From contig CACXCL010000250.1 in the NCBI GenBank assembly GCA_902766115.1, forward strand, positions 1-19,694: DNA of 19,694 nt, written 5' to 3'. The stretch is from an uncultured Ruminococcus sp. (GTDB lineage: Bacteria > Bacillota > Clostridia > Oscillospirales > CAG-272). Positions 1 to 10,085 of this stretch are shown here, in pieces. Position 1 is the first letter of the stretch. Each line of letters starts with the position of its first letter. The position numbers and the translations under genes are program-made. The notes under the pieces were generated by a model. The model did not search any database, was not told the origin of the DNA, and worked only from the letters and a program-made list of their open reading frames with translations.

Positions 1-1821
1 CACGTCATGAATAAGGCAGTTGTCTATATACGGCCCGGTGGGAACGAGGTCGTTCACGTCCTTGTTCGAGTCGAACCACATTCCGCATCCGGCGGTATAG
101 GCGAAGTCGCAGTCCTGCATCCGGAAGTCGGTGCCGTAGACTCTGACTCCGGCTCTGCCGCCGATGCCGTAGATGGTGCAGCGATCGAAGGTGACACCGT
201 TTCCGTGTACCACGATACCGTCGCCGGTGCACCCGACGAAATCGAACCCGATGAAAGAGATGTAGTTCGCGTCCTCGAAGGTGCAGAACGTCTCAGCCGC
301 GCTGACGATATACTCGTCCTCGTGGGGCTCATAGACGTACAGCGTCTTTGTTTCGGGATCCACGTAGGACTCGTTCTCATAATCGAGTTCTTCCATGATG
401 TTGATGAAGAAAACTCCTTCTGCATAGTCGTCGAGACCGTATTGCGGCCCGATGACGTCATAGGAAATGATTCCGGTCTCGGGATCGAATCCGGTGATGG
501 GGAACACGGTCTTCCAGTACTCGTGACCGATGCACCCGATCATCTCGATCCCTTCCGTGGTATGGTATTTCTTGAATCTGTTTGTCATTGGACGGATCCG
601 GGTCTGACCGAGTTTGATTCCTTCGGCAAGACGTCCCAGGTAGCAATCCTGACCATCAAAAGACTTGTTGGGGTAGCGGGCAGCGTCAAGTCTGCCGTAT
701 TCGTATGTAAACGTCTCGGACGAATACGACAGCATATCGGCGCATCTTTTCTCCGACAGATCCGCTTTTTTGATGTGCTCCGCGGCTCTGGCAGAAAAGT
801 GGACCTTGTCCGCGTCGTCAAGCGGTACGAACTCGTCAAGACCTACCACGGGGCCGCCGGTGAACTGCACCTTTCCGTCGCCGTAGGCGCAGTAAATGAT
901 GCGCCCGTTCTCGTCTCCGGAATCCTCGGCGGTGAAGTGATAATCCATCGGGCCGTAGTCGCCAGCCATAAACGCCACGGTAACGTCGCCCGCCGCGCGG
1001 GTCTTTTTCAGTTCTCTCGCCGCCTCCGCGGCCCGTGCGAACGTGGCAAACGGCGCGTCAAAAGTTCCGGCGGCAGAGTCGTCGCCGTCCGTCGCCACGT
1101 AGTAGTCGGCGTCTGTGACGAGGGGATAGTCCTTTTCCGTGTAGCGGCTCATAAGGACCGGGTCGTTGTACTCAAGCGGAAGTTTGAGATCCGTCTCGTC
1201 AAATCTTTTCAGTATCGTGGCGAACTGTTCGCGAGTGGCGTTCCCTCGGGGGTCCAGCAGATCCTCGTTTCCCGCCTTGACTCCGGTGATGAGCCCCTTG
1301 CCGGTGGCCCAGGACAGCGCGTTCTTCGCGTAGCTGTGTACCTTTGACGCATCCGGGAAAGAATCGAGCTCCCCTGCGGGACGGAATTCGAGGCTGTGAT
1401 ATTCCGCATATCTGTTGAGCATGGTGGCAAGCTGTTCCCGGGTGATCTTTCCTCCGGGATCGAATACTCCATCCGACACTCCGTTGACGATGCCGTTGTT
1501 TTTTGCCCAAATTACGGCGGAGGAATAGAACTTCCCCGCTTTGACGTCGTCAAAGTCGTTCGTGAACTCAACCGCCGGAGACCCGTCACGCCTCCAGAGG
1601 ACTGTGACGACCATCCCCCGGGTCATTGTCCCGGCGGGATCAAACTTTCCGTCTCCGATGCCGTTCATATATCCCATCTCGTAGGCATACGTGACGTAAC
1701 TGTAGCTCCACCGCGACGTCTTAACGTCGGAAAAAGGTGATTTTTCGCCCTCGGCGACGACGGCTATGGCCGCCCCGACGATCATTACCGCCGCAAGAAT
1801 GAGAGAAATCAGTTTTTTCAT
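1..1821 (-). CDS. Secreted SLH-domain protein with right-handed beta-helix region (3' end outside window)
   Basis: The frame is open from an ATG at 1821 to the left edge (607 codons, no stop seen), so the C-terminus is missing. Residues 1-23 form a signal peptide with a KK start and a hydrophobic core. Three SLH repeats follow at about 29-80, 89-143 and 153-208, each with the pattern F.DV...Y..A..WA...G...G...G.FDP...TR.Q, which normally anchors proteins to pyruvylated secondary cell-wall polymer. From about residue 239 the protein changes to a YYVATDGDDS..G..DAPFAT opening, typical of secreted parallel beta-helix carbohydrate-active proteins, with runs such as NYISFIGFDFVGCTGDGI around residues 535-570. 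I infer a wall-bound polysaccharide-binding or polysaccharide-cleaving protein; catalytic residues cannot be assigned. The start is supported by GGAGGG at 1831-1836, nine bases upstream and overlapping the stop of the previous gene. It is the last visible gene of a three-gene unit. Confidence 0.87.
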   Translation of the reverse strand, partial: MKKLISLILAAVMIVGAAIAVVAEGEKSPFSDVKTSRWSYSYVTYAYEMGYMNGIGDGKFDPAGTMTRGMVVTVLWRRDGSPAVEFTNDFDDVKAGKFYSSAVIWAKNNGIVNGVSDGVFDPGGKITREQLATMLNRYAEYHSLEFRPAGELDSFPDASKVHSYAKNALSWATGKGLITGVKAGNEDLLDPRGNATREQFATILKRFDETDLKLPLEYNDPVLMSRYTEKDYPLVTDADYYVATDGDDSAAGTFDAPFATFARAAEAARELKKTRAAGDVTVAFMAGDYGPMDYHFTAEDSGDENGRIIYCAYGDGKVQFTGGPVVGLDEFVPLDDADKVHFSARAAEHIKKADLSEKRCADMLSYSSETFTYEYGRLDAARYPNKSFDGQDCYLGRLAEGIKLGQTRIRPMTNRFKKYHTTEGIEMIGCIGHEYWKTVFPITGFDPETGIISYDVIGPQYGLDDYAEGVFFINIMEELDYENESYVDPETKTLYVYEPHEDEYIVSAAETFCTFEDANYISFIGFDFVGCTGDGIVVHGNGVTFDRCTIYGIGGRAGVRVYGTDFRMQDCDFAYTAGCGMWFDSNKDVNDLVPTGPYIDNCLIHDV

Positions 1822-1826
1822 GTGGT

Positions 1827-3032
1827 TTAACCCTCCATTAAAGAATGTGTGTTTACAGGCAGTCCATGCAACAGGACTTCGCGTGTATTGAGATTGGATA
1901 CGTTCCTTCCTCCGCTCAGGAGGACGCCCGGGTTTGTCTCTGCTCCTTCGTCGCTGACGCAGATCAGGGACAAACCGTCTACCCGGGCGCCGTCTTCGAT
2001 GAGAAAAGTATCAGACGGGACCGCGCTTTCTCTGCGTGTGATCGAACTGAACGAGACGTTTTCGACCGTGACGCCGGATTGGAAAAAGAAAACCGGAAAA
2101 ACAAACGGGTCGGGGAAGGGATATCCTTCGACCCTCTGACATTTTAAAACGTCCGCATTGCGGACAACGACGCGCTCGATTCTGCCCCGGCTGTCTTTTT
2201 TATCGTAATACTTTGTGAATCCCACGCAATACTGGTAGAATGAACCCCTGACGTTCGAAATCTCGACGTCTGAGATCGTCTCATCCACTACAAGCAGGCG
2301 CACGGCGCTGTGGCTTCCCTCTGCGCTTATCCCGTCTACCGTGACATGTGTGATCGGACCTGATATCCCCTCGGCGGCATTCAGCGCCACCGTGTCGTCA
2401 TAGCAGGCGCCCGAAAGATTCCTGAGTACCGCTCCGGAGCAGTTGCCGTTCAGGTGAATACCGTCCATATTGATAGGCGCCGGGTTCCCGTGGTTGTAGT
2501 CAAAGACTATGTCGCTGACTTCAAAATCAGACGATAAATCGAAGTTCATCCCATAGGTCACGGGATCTTTCAGGGTCAGAGCGCTGATTTTGAATCGGGA
2601 TGCATTGAAAAACTGCATTCCAAATCCGGTGTAGCGACCTCCGAAATCACCGGTCCGGACCGGATTGGGCTTCTGATTCATATTGTTGAAGTCCCACACC
2701 CCTCCCCGTATTTCGAAGTCCCGGCATCGGTCCTTCCGGAGAATGGAGACCGTTCTGCAATAGTTCCAAAGAGGACCTTTGAAGACGCTGTGGGAAGTGT
2801 GTCCCCGCTCTGTATTCCATCGGTTGCGGATCATGGGACAATTCATCCCGTCCATCAGTCGTATCAGCGCAAAAGGCGGAAGGGTGAGCCGGCACTCCGA
2901 TGGGATTACGAGAGTTTGTGAGATCGTATATCCGGATTCGGGGTCCGGAAGGATCACTTCGCCGCCGCGGTCCAGCATTTCCTGAATAGCAGGATAATCA
3001 TCGTGGATTCCGTCGCCATATAAGATGCTCAT
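1827..3032 (-). CDS. Right-handed beta-helix (pectin-lyase-fold) protein without signal peptide, GH28-like
   Basis: A 401-residue protein. The opening YGDGIHDDYPAIQEML, followed by GGEVILP and a GYTISQTLVI strand, is the standard entry of pectate-lyase-3/GH28-like beta-helix proteins (GDG..DD..AIQ). Inside the coil INMDGIHLNG (188-196) and YDDTVALN (211-218) lie about 22 residues apart, like the NTD and DD catalytic segments of glycoside hydrolase family 28. A GSHS at 239-242 may correspond to the family GHG, but no matching RIK segment was found, so polygalacturonase-type activity is only a suggestion. No signal peptide or membrane segment is visible, although both neighbours are secreted. 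I chose ATG 3032 because the protein then begins at the family consensus. The frame stays open to an ATG at 3086, but that extension lies inside the upstream gene and adds unmatched residues. The start is 5 bases after the upstream stop with only a weak AAAGAAA-type ribosome site, so translational coupling is likely. Confidence 0.8.
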   Translation of the reverse strand: MSILYGDGIHDDYPAIQEMLDRGGEVILPDPESGYTISQTLVIPSECRLTLPPFALIRLMDGMNCPMIRNRWNTERGHTSHSVFKGPLWNYCRTVSILRKDRCRDFEIRGGVWDFNNMNQKPNPVRTGDFGGRYTGFGMQFFNASRFKISALTLKDPVTYGMNFDLSSDFEVSDIVFDYNHGNPAPINMDGIHLNGNCSGAVLRNLSGACYDDTVALNAAEGISGPITHVTVDGISAEGSHSAVRLLVVDETISDVEISNVRGSFYQYCVGFTKYYDKKDSRGRIERVVVRNADVLKCQRVEGYPFPDPFVFPVFFFQSGVTVENVSFSSITRRESAVPSDTFLIEDGARVDGLSLICVSDEGAETNPGVLLSGGRNVSNLNTREVLLHGLPVNTHSLMEG

Positions 3033-3037
3033 TTTCT

Positions 3038-5812
3038 TTATTTCGCGTTCCTGTACAGGAACGTGACGATCTGACCTCTCGTGCATTTATCGTTCGGCGA
3101 GAAGTGGGTCGCATCCGTGCCGTTGGTGACGCCATGCTCCACAGCCCACAGGACTGCGTCGCGGTAGAACGCGCCGTTCTTCACGTCCTCAAAGGGATTC
3201 GCTTCGCTCTTCGGCTCCGGAGAGCCCGCGGAACGGCTGAGGAACGTGACGATCTGACCCCTGGTGCAGATCGTGTCCGGCGAGAAGTGCGTCTTGTCCG
3301 TTCCGTTGGTGATCCCCTGCTCAACTGCCCAAAGCACCGCGTCGTAGTAATACTTGTTTTCCGTTACGTCTTCAAACGGATTTTCACCGATTTCCGGAGT
3401 CGGCGATCCGGCGGTGCGCCACAGGAAGGTGACCGCCTGGGCGCGGGTGCAGGGATCGTTCGGCGAGAACGTGGTCTTGCCGGTGCCGGAAGTGACGTTC
3501 ATATAAACCGCCCATACCACCGGGTCGGCGTAGAACGCCGAATCCTTTACGTCGCTGAAGCCCGAGGCGTTCGCCACCCTGTGCACCTGGAGTTTTTTAA
3601 CGCCGTCCGGGTTCTCCTCGGTGTCTATGGCAAAGCCTCTGTACAGAAGGAATCCGTCGGGTCTCAGCTCCCGTCCCAGCAGCTTACCGCCGAGAGCCAT
3701 GTTGTAGGAGCGGTTCTTCCGGCACAGGAGCAGGAGGAATCCGTCCTTGGGATCCGGCGCCGGGTAGGAGAAAATACCGGATCCTGTCACGTATTTTGAG
3801 GCGATATACTTCCCGTCCCGGTTTTCCACTTCGTACATGACGTAATGTTTTATGACCCCGGGGTTCACTTCGTCGATATCTCCCACGACGTGGGCCCAGC
3901 CCGTGTCGGTGACGATCATGGCGTCGTCGTAGGTCTCGTTGTTGGAGTTGAGGTGGGAGACGTACACCACGTCGCCGTCCCATTTCTCCGGTACCGGATC
4001 GAATACGTCGACGTCAGGGGTCTCCCTGTCAGTGCCGGGACCGCCCTCCGTCACGGTGACGGCGACGGGTCCGCAGGCAAGTATGTATTCCGATCCGTCG
4101 GCGGTCTTCGCAGTGACGGAGCAGACGACCTGCGCCGCGCCGGAGCGGACGCCGATGATCCTGCCGTTTTCGACCTCCGCCGCGTCGCCTTCGATGACCT
4201 TCATCCTTATCTTATACGGCGCGATGGTGATCCTGTCGCCTTTGTACGTCGTCCCGACGACCGGCGCGTCAACCTTTTTGCCCACGCCTACCGTCACGGG
4301 GTCCGAGGTGATGAACTTGAACATATCCGCCGCCCATCCCGGGTCGTCGGTGGTGATACCGCCGGAGCCCATGAAGAACGCCCAGTCGTTTGACATCAGC
4401 CAGTAGGTCCAGGGCCACACGGTCATGCCGCGGTCGTTGGCGGCGGACAGGAACTCGTAATCCTTGATGGAACTGTAGTTTATGGTGCTGAAGTACCGCT
4501 GTACGTCGGAGAGGGCGGAGAACAGGTCTCTCAGCACCGCCTCCGCCGAGCCGGAGGCTCCCCCGGCTCCGCCCAGCAGCCCCGTTGACATACCGGGTAT
4601 ATTGCCTTCCGCCGTGGTCTCGGTGAGGAGGGAGGAGGTGAAGGAGATCACGTCCACCTGATCCGTCAGATCCCGTTCTTTTATTAGCCGCATGGACTCG
4701 TCAACGCAGGCAGGGTCGCTTCCCTTGAACTCAAGGAAAAGCTTTTTCTCCGGATACCGTTCCAGCAGGTCCAGCACCTCGTCGAGGGTAGGGATCTCAA
4801 GATCCGTCAGCTCTCCGTCCCTGTATTCGCCGGGATAGTAGGTCCCGCTTACGATGTTGTACGACTTTATCTCCTCCAGTGTCATCTGCTCCACGGACAG
4901 GTCGCCGCTGTAGTTTGTGGTCGTGGCGATGGTGCCGTCGTGGACCACGATAACGTGGCCGTCCGCCGACAGATGGACGTCGATCTCAAAAACGTCCGCT
5001 CCGTATTCAAGAGCCTGACGGAACGCCTCGATCGTATTGGCCGGAGCCCGTCCCGGGTAGCCCCTGTGACCGATTATAAGCGGAGTGCGTGCCATGGTGC
5101 CCGGCTCGAGGTATTCGTTGAGGACGGCGGCGGCCGCCGCCTGGCTGTCGCAGATGATCCCGTTCACTCCCAAGAGGGCGACTCTCACGACATCCGCGGG
5201 GGCGGCGTTTTCGAGCTCCACCCACACGGCGACGCAGAGCGTCTGAAGGGCGCGGACATTGTGAAGCGTCGCGTGCTCCGGGCGTATCACGCAGAACGTC
5301 GCAGGAGCGCCGCGTACGGCGAGACGGACGTCGCCGGCTTCCTTCGAGGTGACGGAGTCGCCGGACAGGGCGACCTCCAGCCCCGTTCTGACGGCGGGGA
5401 TCTTTTCCCTCACCGCCCGGAGCAAGGCGACGTCGCCCGATATGACCGTGACGTCGGTGAAGCCGAGTTCCTCCGCCGCGGCGGTAAGGGCTCCCGCCTC
5501 TTCCTCAGTCGTTATCCTTACGTTTGGAATGGTTTCCGCGGCGGCGCAGGTCCTGAAAAACTCTCCGAGATCGGACACGTCGGCCGCCTCCGTCAGCAGG
5601 GACGACGGTTTGCCGTTCCCTGAAAGGACGGCTTTGTACCCGTCCGCGCCGTTGACGCGCTCCACCAGAGCCAGCGGGCTTGTCACGTTCAGCTCCGACC
5701 GCTCCGCGGCGATCAGATCGGGCAGCTCTCCCTCCGCGGAGGCGGGAGCGGCGATGATCAGCGCACCGGCGACCATGATCGCCGCCAAAAATACGGATAA
5801 TAATCTCTTCAT
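3038..5812 (-). CDS. Secreted glycerophosphodiester phosphodiesterase with C-terminal SLH repeats
   Basis: A 924-residue exoprotein. Residues 1-26 are a signal peptide ending ASA. A complete GDPD TIM-barrel domain spans about 243-500: IIGHRG (H249, R250), FEIDVH (E276, D278), VVHDG (H291, D292), LEFKG near 360 and a closing GGITTDDP. The family hydrolyses glycerophosphodiesters to an alcohol and glycerol 3-phosphate, here outside the cell and possibly from lipids or teichoic acids. Residues 504-590 look like an Ig-like beta domain, and 600-745 are unassigned. Three SLH repeats at about 750-803, 810-865 and 872-924 should fix it to the cell wall. Residues 30-240 resemble a broken second GDPD half (VWVEL at 196-200, GVNGIICDS at 215-223) without the catalytic HRG. 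The start has a GAAAGGAA ribosome site. It is first of three closely spaced genes and follows the alaS terminator. Confidence 0.92.
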   Translation of the reverse strand: MKRLLSVFLAAIMVAGALIIAAPASAEGELPDLIAAERSELNVTSPLALVERVNGADGYKAVLSGNGKPSSLLTEAADVSDLGEFFRTCAAAETIPNVRITTEEEAGALTAAAEELGFTDVTVISGDVALLRAVREKIPAVRTGLEVALSGDSVTSKEAGDVRLAVRGAPATFCVIRPEHATLHNVRALQTLCVAVWVELENAAPADVVRVALLGVNGIICDSQAAAAAVLNEYLEPGTMARTPLIIGHRGYPGRAPANTIEAFRQALEYGADVFEIDVHLSADGHVIVVHDGTIATTTNYSGDLSVEQMTLEEIKSYNIVSGTYYPGEYRDGELTDLEIPTLDEVLDLLERYPEKKLFLEFKGSDPACVDESMRLIKERDLTDQVDVISFTSSLLTETTAEGNIPGMSTGLLGGAGGASGSAEAVLRDLFSALSDVQRYFSTINYSSIKDYEFLSAANDRGMTVWPWTYWLMSNDWAFFMGSGGITTDDPGWAADMFKFITSDPVTVGVGKKVDAPVVGTTYKGDRITIAPYKIRMKVIEGDAAEVENGRIIGVRSGAAQVVCSVTAKTADGSEYILACGPVAVTVTEGGPGTDRETPDVDVFDPVPEKWDGDVVYVSHLNSNNETYDDAMIVTDTGWAHVVGDIDEVNPGVIKHYVMYEVENRDGKYIASKYVTGSGIFSYPAPDPKDGFLLLLCRKNRSYNMALGGKLLGRELRPDGFLLYRGFAIDTEENPDGVKKLQVHRVANASGFSDVKDSAFYADPVVWAVYMNVTSGTGKTTFSPNDPCTRAQAVTFLWRTAGSPTPEIGENPFEDVTENKYYYDAVLWAVEQGITNGTDKTHFSPDTICTRGQIVTFLSRSAGSPEPKSEANPFEDVKNGAFYRDAVLWAVEHGVTNGTDATHFSPNDKCTRGQIVTFLYRNAK
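3050..3570 (-). repeat. Three tandem SLH-coding repeats
   Basis: The three SLH units of the phosphodiesterase are similar at DNA level as well as protein level, with a period of about 180 bases. For example GGAACGTGACGATCTGACC occurs both near 3058-3076 and near 3241-3259, followed by closely matching sequence through the GGCGAGAAGTG segment. The third unit, near 3420-3570, is more diverged. This indicates duplication within the gene and gives a substrate for repeat expansion or loss. Confidence 0.7.
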
Positions 5813-5848
5813 GTGCGGTTTTCCTTTCAGTTCCGGTCTGTGTCTCGG

Positions 5849-5881
5849 AAAAAGGGGGGTGCAGCCGCAAAACTCCCCCTT
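5849..5881 (-). terminator. Rho-independent terminator after alaS
   Basis: Read on the minus strand, the RNA ends with AAGGGGG, a 16-base loop that contains TGCGGCTGCA, then CCCCCTT running into a five-T tract. The 7-bp stem and T run lie directly after the alaS stop codon at 5888, as expected for termination of the hisS-alaS transcript. Only 36 bases separate its T tract from the next start codon at 5812. Confidence 0.75.
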
Positions 5882-5887
5882 GAAACG

Positions 5888-8518
<2,631 letters not shown>

Positions 8519-8533
8519 ATGTCGCACACTTTC

Positions 8534-8562
8534 TTTTTCATCGCGCGGGACGCGATGAAAAA
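8534..8562. other. 12-bp perfect palindrome (hairpin) between hisS and alaS
   Basis: TTTTTCATCGCG at 8534-8545 and CGCGATGAAAAA at 8551-8562 are exact reverse complements around a 5-base loop (CGGGA on the plus strand). The T tract precedes and the A tract follows the stem on both strands, so it is not a standard intrinsic terminator. In the hisS-alaS mRNA it lies 15 bases before the alaS ATG, and the 3' arm borders the A/G-rich ribosome-site region. It could hold back alaS translation, stabilise or process the mRNA, or bind a protein as DNA. None of these roles is shown. Confidence 0.6.
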
Positions 8563-8589
8563 AGTCTCACCGCGCCGTGAACGCGTATT

Positions 8590-9822
8590 TTACTGATTTT
8601 GTCCGAGGACCTTGACGTTGTCCGGCTCGCCGGAGAATCTCGCCTCACTGAAGCCCTGCGCCTCGAGCTGTCCGAACTGTTTGCCGAGCTTTTTTTTCTT
8701 TTTTACCAGAGTCACGTCGGCGTCCCTCCGGAGCGTGGCGGAGAATTGCAGCGCCTCGGCGATCTGCCCCTCGTCGTAGAGCAGGGCGATCTTTTTTCTT
8801 CCGCCGCCCGCGTCGCCGCCGGCGAGGATCGAGAAGATCCTCTCGAATCCGATGGAGAAGCCCACGGCGGGGACGTTCTCTCCGGTGAATCTGCCGATGA
8901 GCCCATCGTATCTGCCGCCGCCGGCGATGGTGCCGCCGAAGGCGGGACTTTCGATCTCGAATACCGCTCCGGTGTAGTATCCCTGACCGCGTACCAGAGT
9001 CACGTCGTACTTTATGCCGTACCTGCCGTTTGCGAGTTCCGACGCATTGTCGATGACGTATTTTACGCCCTGCGCCACCTCCGGGTCGGCGTACTGTATC
9101 AGTGCGTCCGCCGTCACACCGGCGTCAAGGGTCGTCATGAGATCATTGACCGCTCCCGGGGCAAATCCCTTTTCGATAAGTTCTTCTCTCACGCCGTCCG
9201 CGCCGATCTTGTCCAGCTTGTCGATGGTGATGCAGACGGAGTCCGCGTCTGCGGGATCGAATCCCGCCTTCCCGATTATCGCCCTCAGAGCCCGTCTGTC
9301 GTTGATACGGACTGTGAAATCGCCGATCCCGATGGAGAGGAGAGTTTCCGCCGTCACGGTGATGAGCTCCACCTCGGAGTCGAGGGAGTCGCTGCCAATC
9401 ACGTCGATGTCGCACTGGACGAATTCGCGGGAGCGCCCCTTCTGGGGCCTTTCTGCCCGGTACGCCCGGTCGATCTGTATGCACTTGAACGGGTCCGGGA
9501 GCTTCGCCCGGTTGTTCGAGTAGTACCTCACGAGAGGGAGCGTCAGGTCGTATCTGAGCCCCAGGTCGCACAGCTCCCCGGGATCGCCCGACTGAAGGGC
9601 GTTCTGAAGCTTTTGCCCTCTCTTCATCACCCGGAAGATCAGCTTCAGGTTGTCGCCTCCGTCGCTGTTGTCGAGATTTTCGATGGATTCCACGATGGGA
9701 GTGGTGATCTTGGTGAAGCCGTACGATCTGTAGCTCTTCACGATCTGCTCCATCAGCCGGTCCCTTATTTCCGTCTCGCGGGGCAGAAAATCGTTCATGC
9801 CCTCTGCGGGAGTGATCCTCAT
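8590..9822 (-). CDS. hisS: Histidine--tRNA ligase, variant with short C-terminal domain
   Basis: A 410-residue class II synthetase of the HisRS family, predicted to charge tRNA-His with histidine. Visible motifs are GMNDFLP (8-14), LRYDLTLPLVRY (89-100), the motif 2 region FKCIQIDRAYRAERP (112-126) with SREFVQCDIDVIG (131-143), the histidine-specific LVRGQGYYTGAVFE (276-289, keeping the catalytic-site Arg), GGGRYDGLIGRF (301-312) and motif 3 GFSIGFERIF. The RGxxYY segment carries G where bacterial enzymes usually have D, and the REF.QCD.D form recalls archaeal/eukaryal HisRS. The anticodon-binding part (342-410) is about 70 residues, shorter than the usual 90-100, and includes a lysine run (374-378). 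HisZ, the paralogue in histidine biosynthesis, is less likely because the active-site motifs are intact and no his genes are nearby. The start has a GAAAGGAA site nine bases upstream and a promoter at 9905-9933. Confidence 0.9.
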   Translation of the reverse strand: MRITPAEGMNDFLPRETEIRDRLMEQIVKSYRSYGFTKITTPIVESIENLDNSDGGDNLKLIFRVMKRGQKLQNALQSGDPGELCDLGLRYDLTLPLVRYYSNNRAKLPDPFKCIQIDRAYRAERPQKGRSREFVQCDIDVIGSDSLDSEVELITVTAETLLSIGIGDFTVRINDRRALRAIIGKAGFDPADADSVCITIDKLDKIGADGVREELIEKGFAPGAVNDLMTTLDAGVTADALIQYADPEVAQGVKYVIDNASELANGRYGIKYDVTLVRGQGYYTGAVFEIESPAFGGTIAGGGRYDGLIGRFTGENVPAVGFSIGFERIFSILAGGDAGGGRKKIALLYDEGQIAEALQFSATLRRDADVTLVKKKKKLGKQFGQLEAQGFSEARFSGEPDNVKVLGQNQ

Positions 9823-9904
9823 TTTTTACCGTTCCTTTCCGCCTGAGCCGACCGGAAGCCGTCCCGCCGCCCAAACTTTCCCATTATACTGTTATAATAA
9901 TATA

Positions 9905-9933
9905 ATAATAGCAACTTTTCGGCTCCGTGTCAA
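9905..9933 (-). promoter_or_regulatory. Sigma-A-type promoter of hisS-alaS
   Basis: On the minus strand, TTGACA (9928-9933, perfect -35) is followed after exactly 17 bases by TATTAT (9905-9910, 5 of 6 matches to -10). Transcription would start near 9898, leaving a leader of about 75 bases before the hisS ATG. That leader is too short for a T-box. Confidence 0.82.
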
Positions 9934-9993
9934 CATTTTTGAGCAAAACGTCTCATAACCGGATTTTTTTCCGGGATGCGAAAAACGGAGCCG
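9920..9993. repeat. 9-bp inverted repeat between divergent promoters
   Basis: CGGCTCCGT at 9920-9928 and ACGGAGCCG at 9985-9993 are exact reverse complements, 56 bases apart. The first copy touches the hisS -35 element and fills part of its spacer. The second lies just upstream of the rbsK -35 element at 10001. The placement, one copy per divergent promoter, suggests an operator pair or a looping site, but nine bases could also arise by chance. Confidence 0.4.
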
Positions 9994-10000
9994 CGAAATG

Positions 10001-10029
10001 TTGATTTCAGGCTCGGAATATGGTACAAT
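10001..10029 (+). promoter_or_regulatory. Promoter of the rbsK-led gene cluster
   Basis: TTGATT (10001-10006), a 17-base spacer, and TACAAT (10024-10029, 5 of 6) with an extended -10 TGG directly before it. The start site would be near 10036, giving a leader of about 50 bases. This argues against the ATG at 10038 as translation start and for the ATG at 10086. Confidence 0.78.
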
Positions 10030-10085
10030 AACCGTGTATGCGTATCCGTGGAAATATGCCGAAAAAAGAAAGGAGAGGTCGCAAA

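Noticed and set aside
7..1347. Long plus-strand open frame of 446 codons
   Set aside because: It lies antisense to the SLH/beta-helix gene, whose frame has a signal peptide, SLH motifs and a ribosome site; the plus-strand translation shows no domain.
8534..8562. Intrinsic terminator between hisS and alaS
   Set aside because: The stem is followed by an A tract, not a T tract, on the transcribed strand, and part of it pairs within the stem.
8599..9846. Plus-strand open frame of 415 codons
   Set aside because: Antisense shadow of hisS, whose motifs are clear.
9823..9898. T-box leader upstream of hisS
   Set aside because: The leader from the mapped promoter pattern is only about 75 bases, with no specifier stem, conserved T-box sequence or terminator.
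9950..9980. Hairpin CCGGA-T6-TCCGG as a terminator
   Set aside because: The stem is only five base pairs, the T run is in the loop and no gene ends there.
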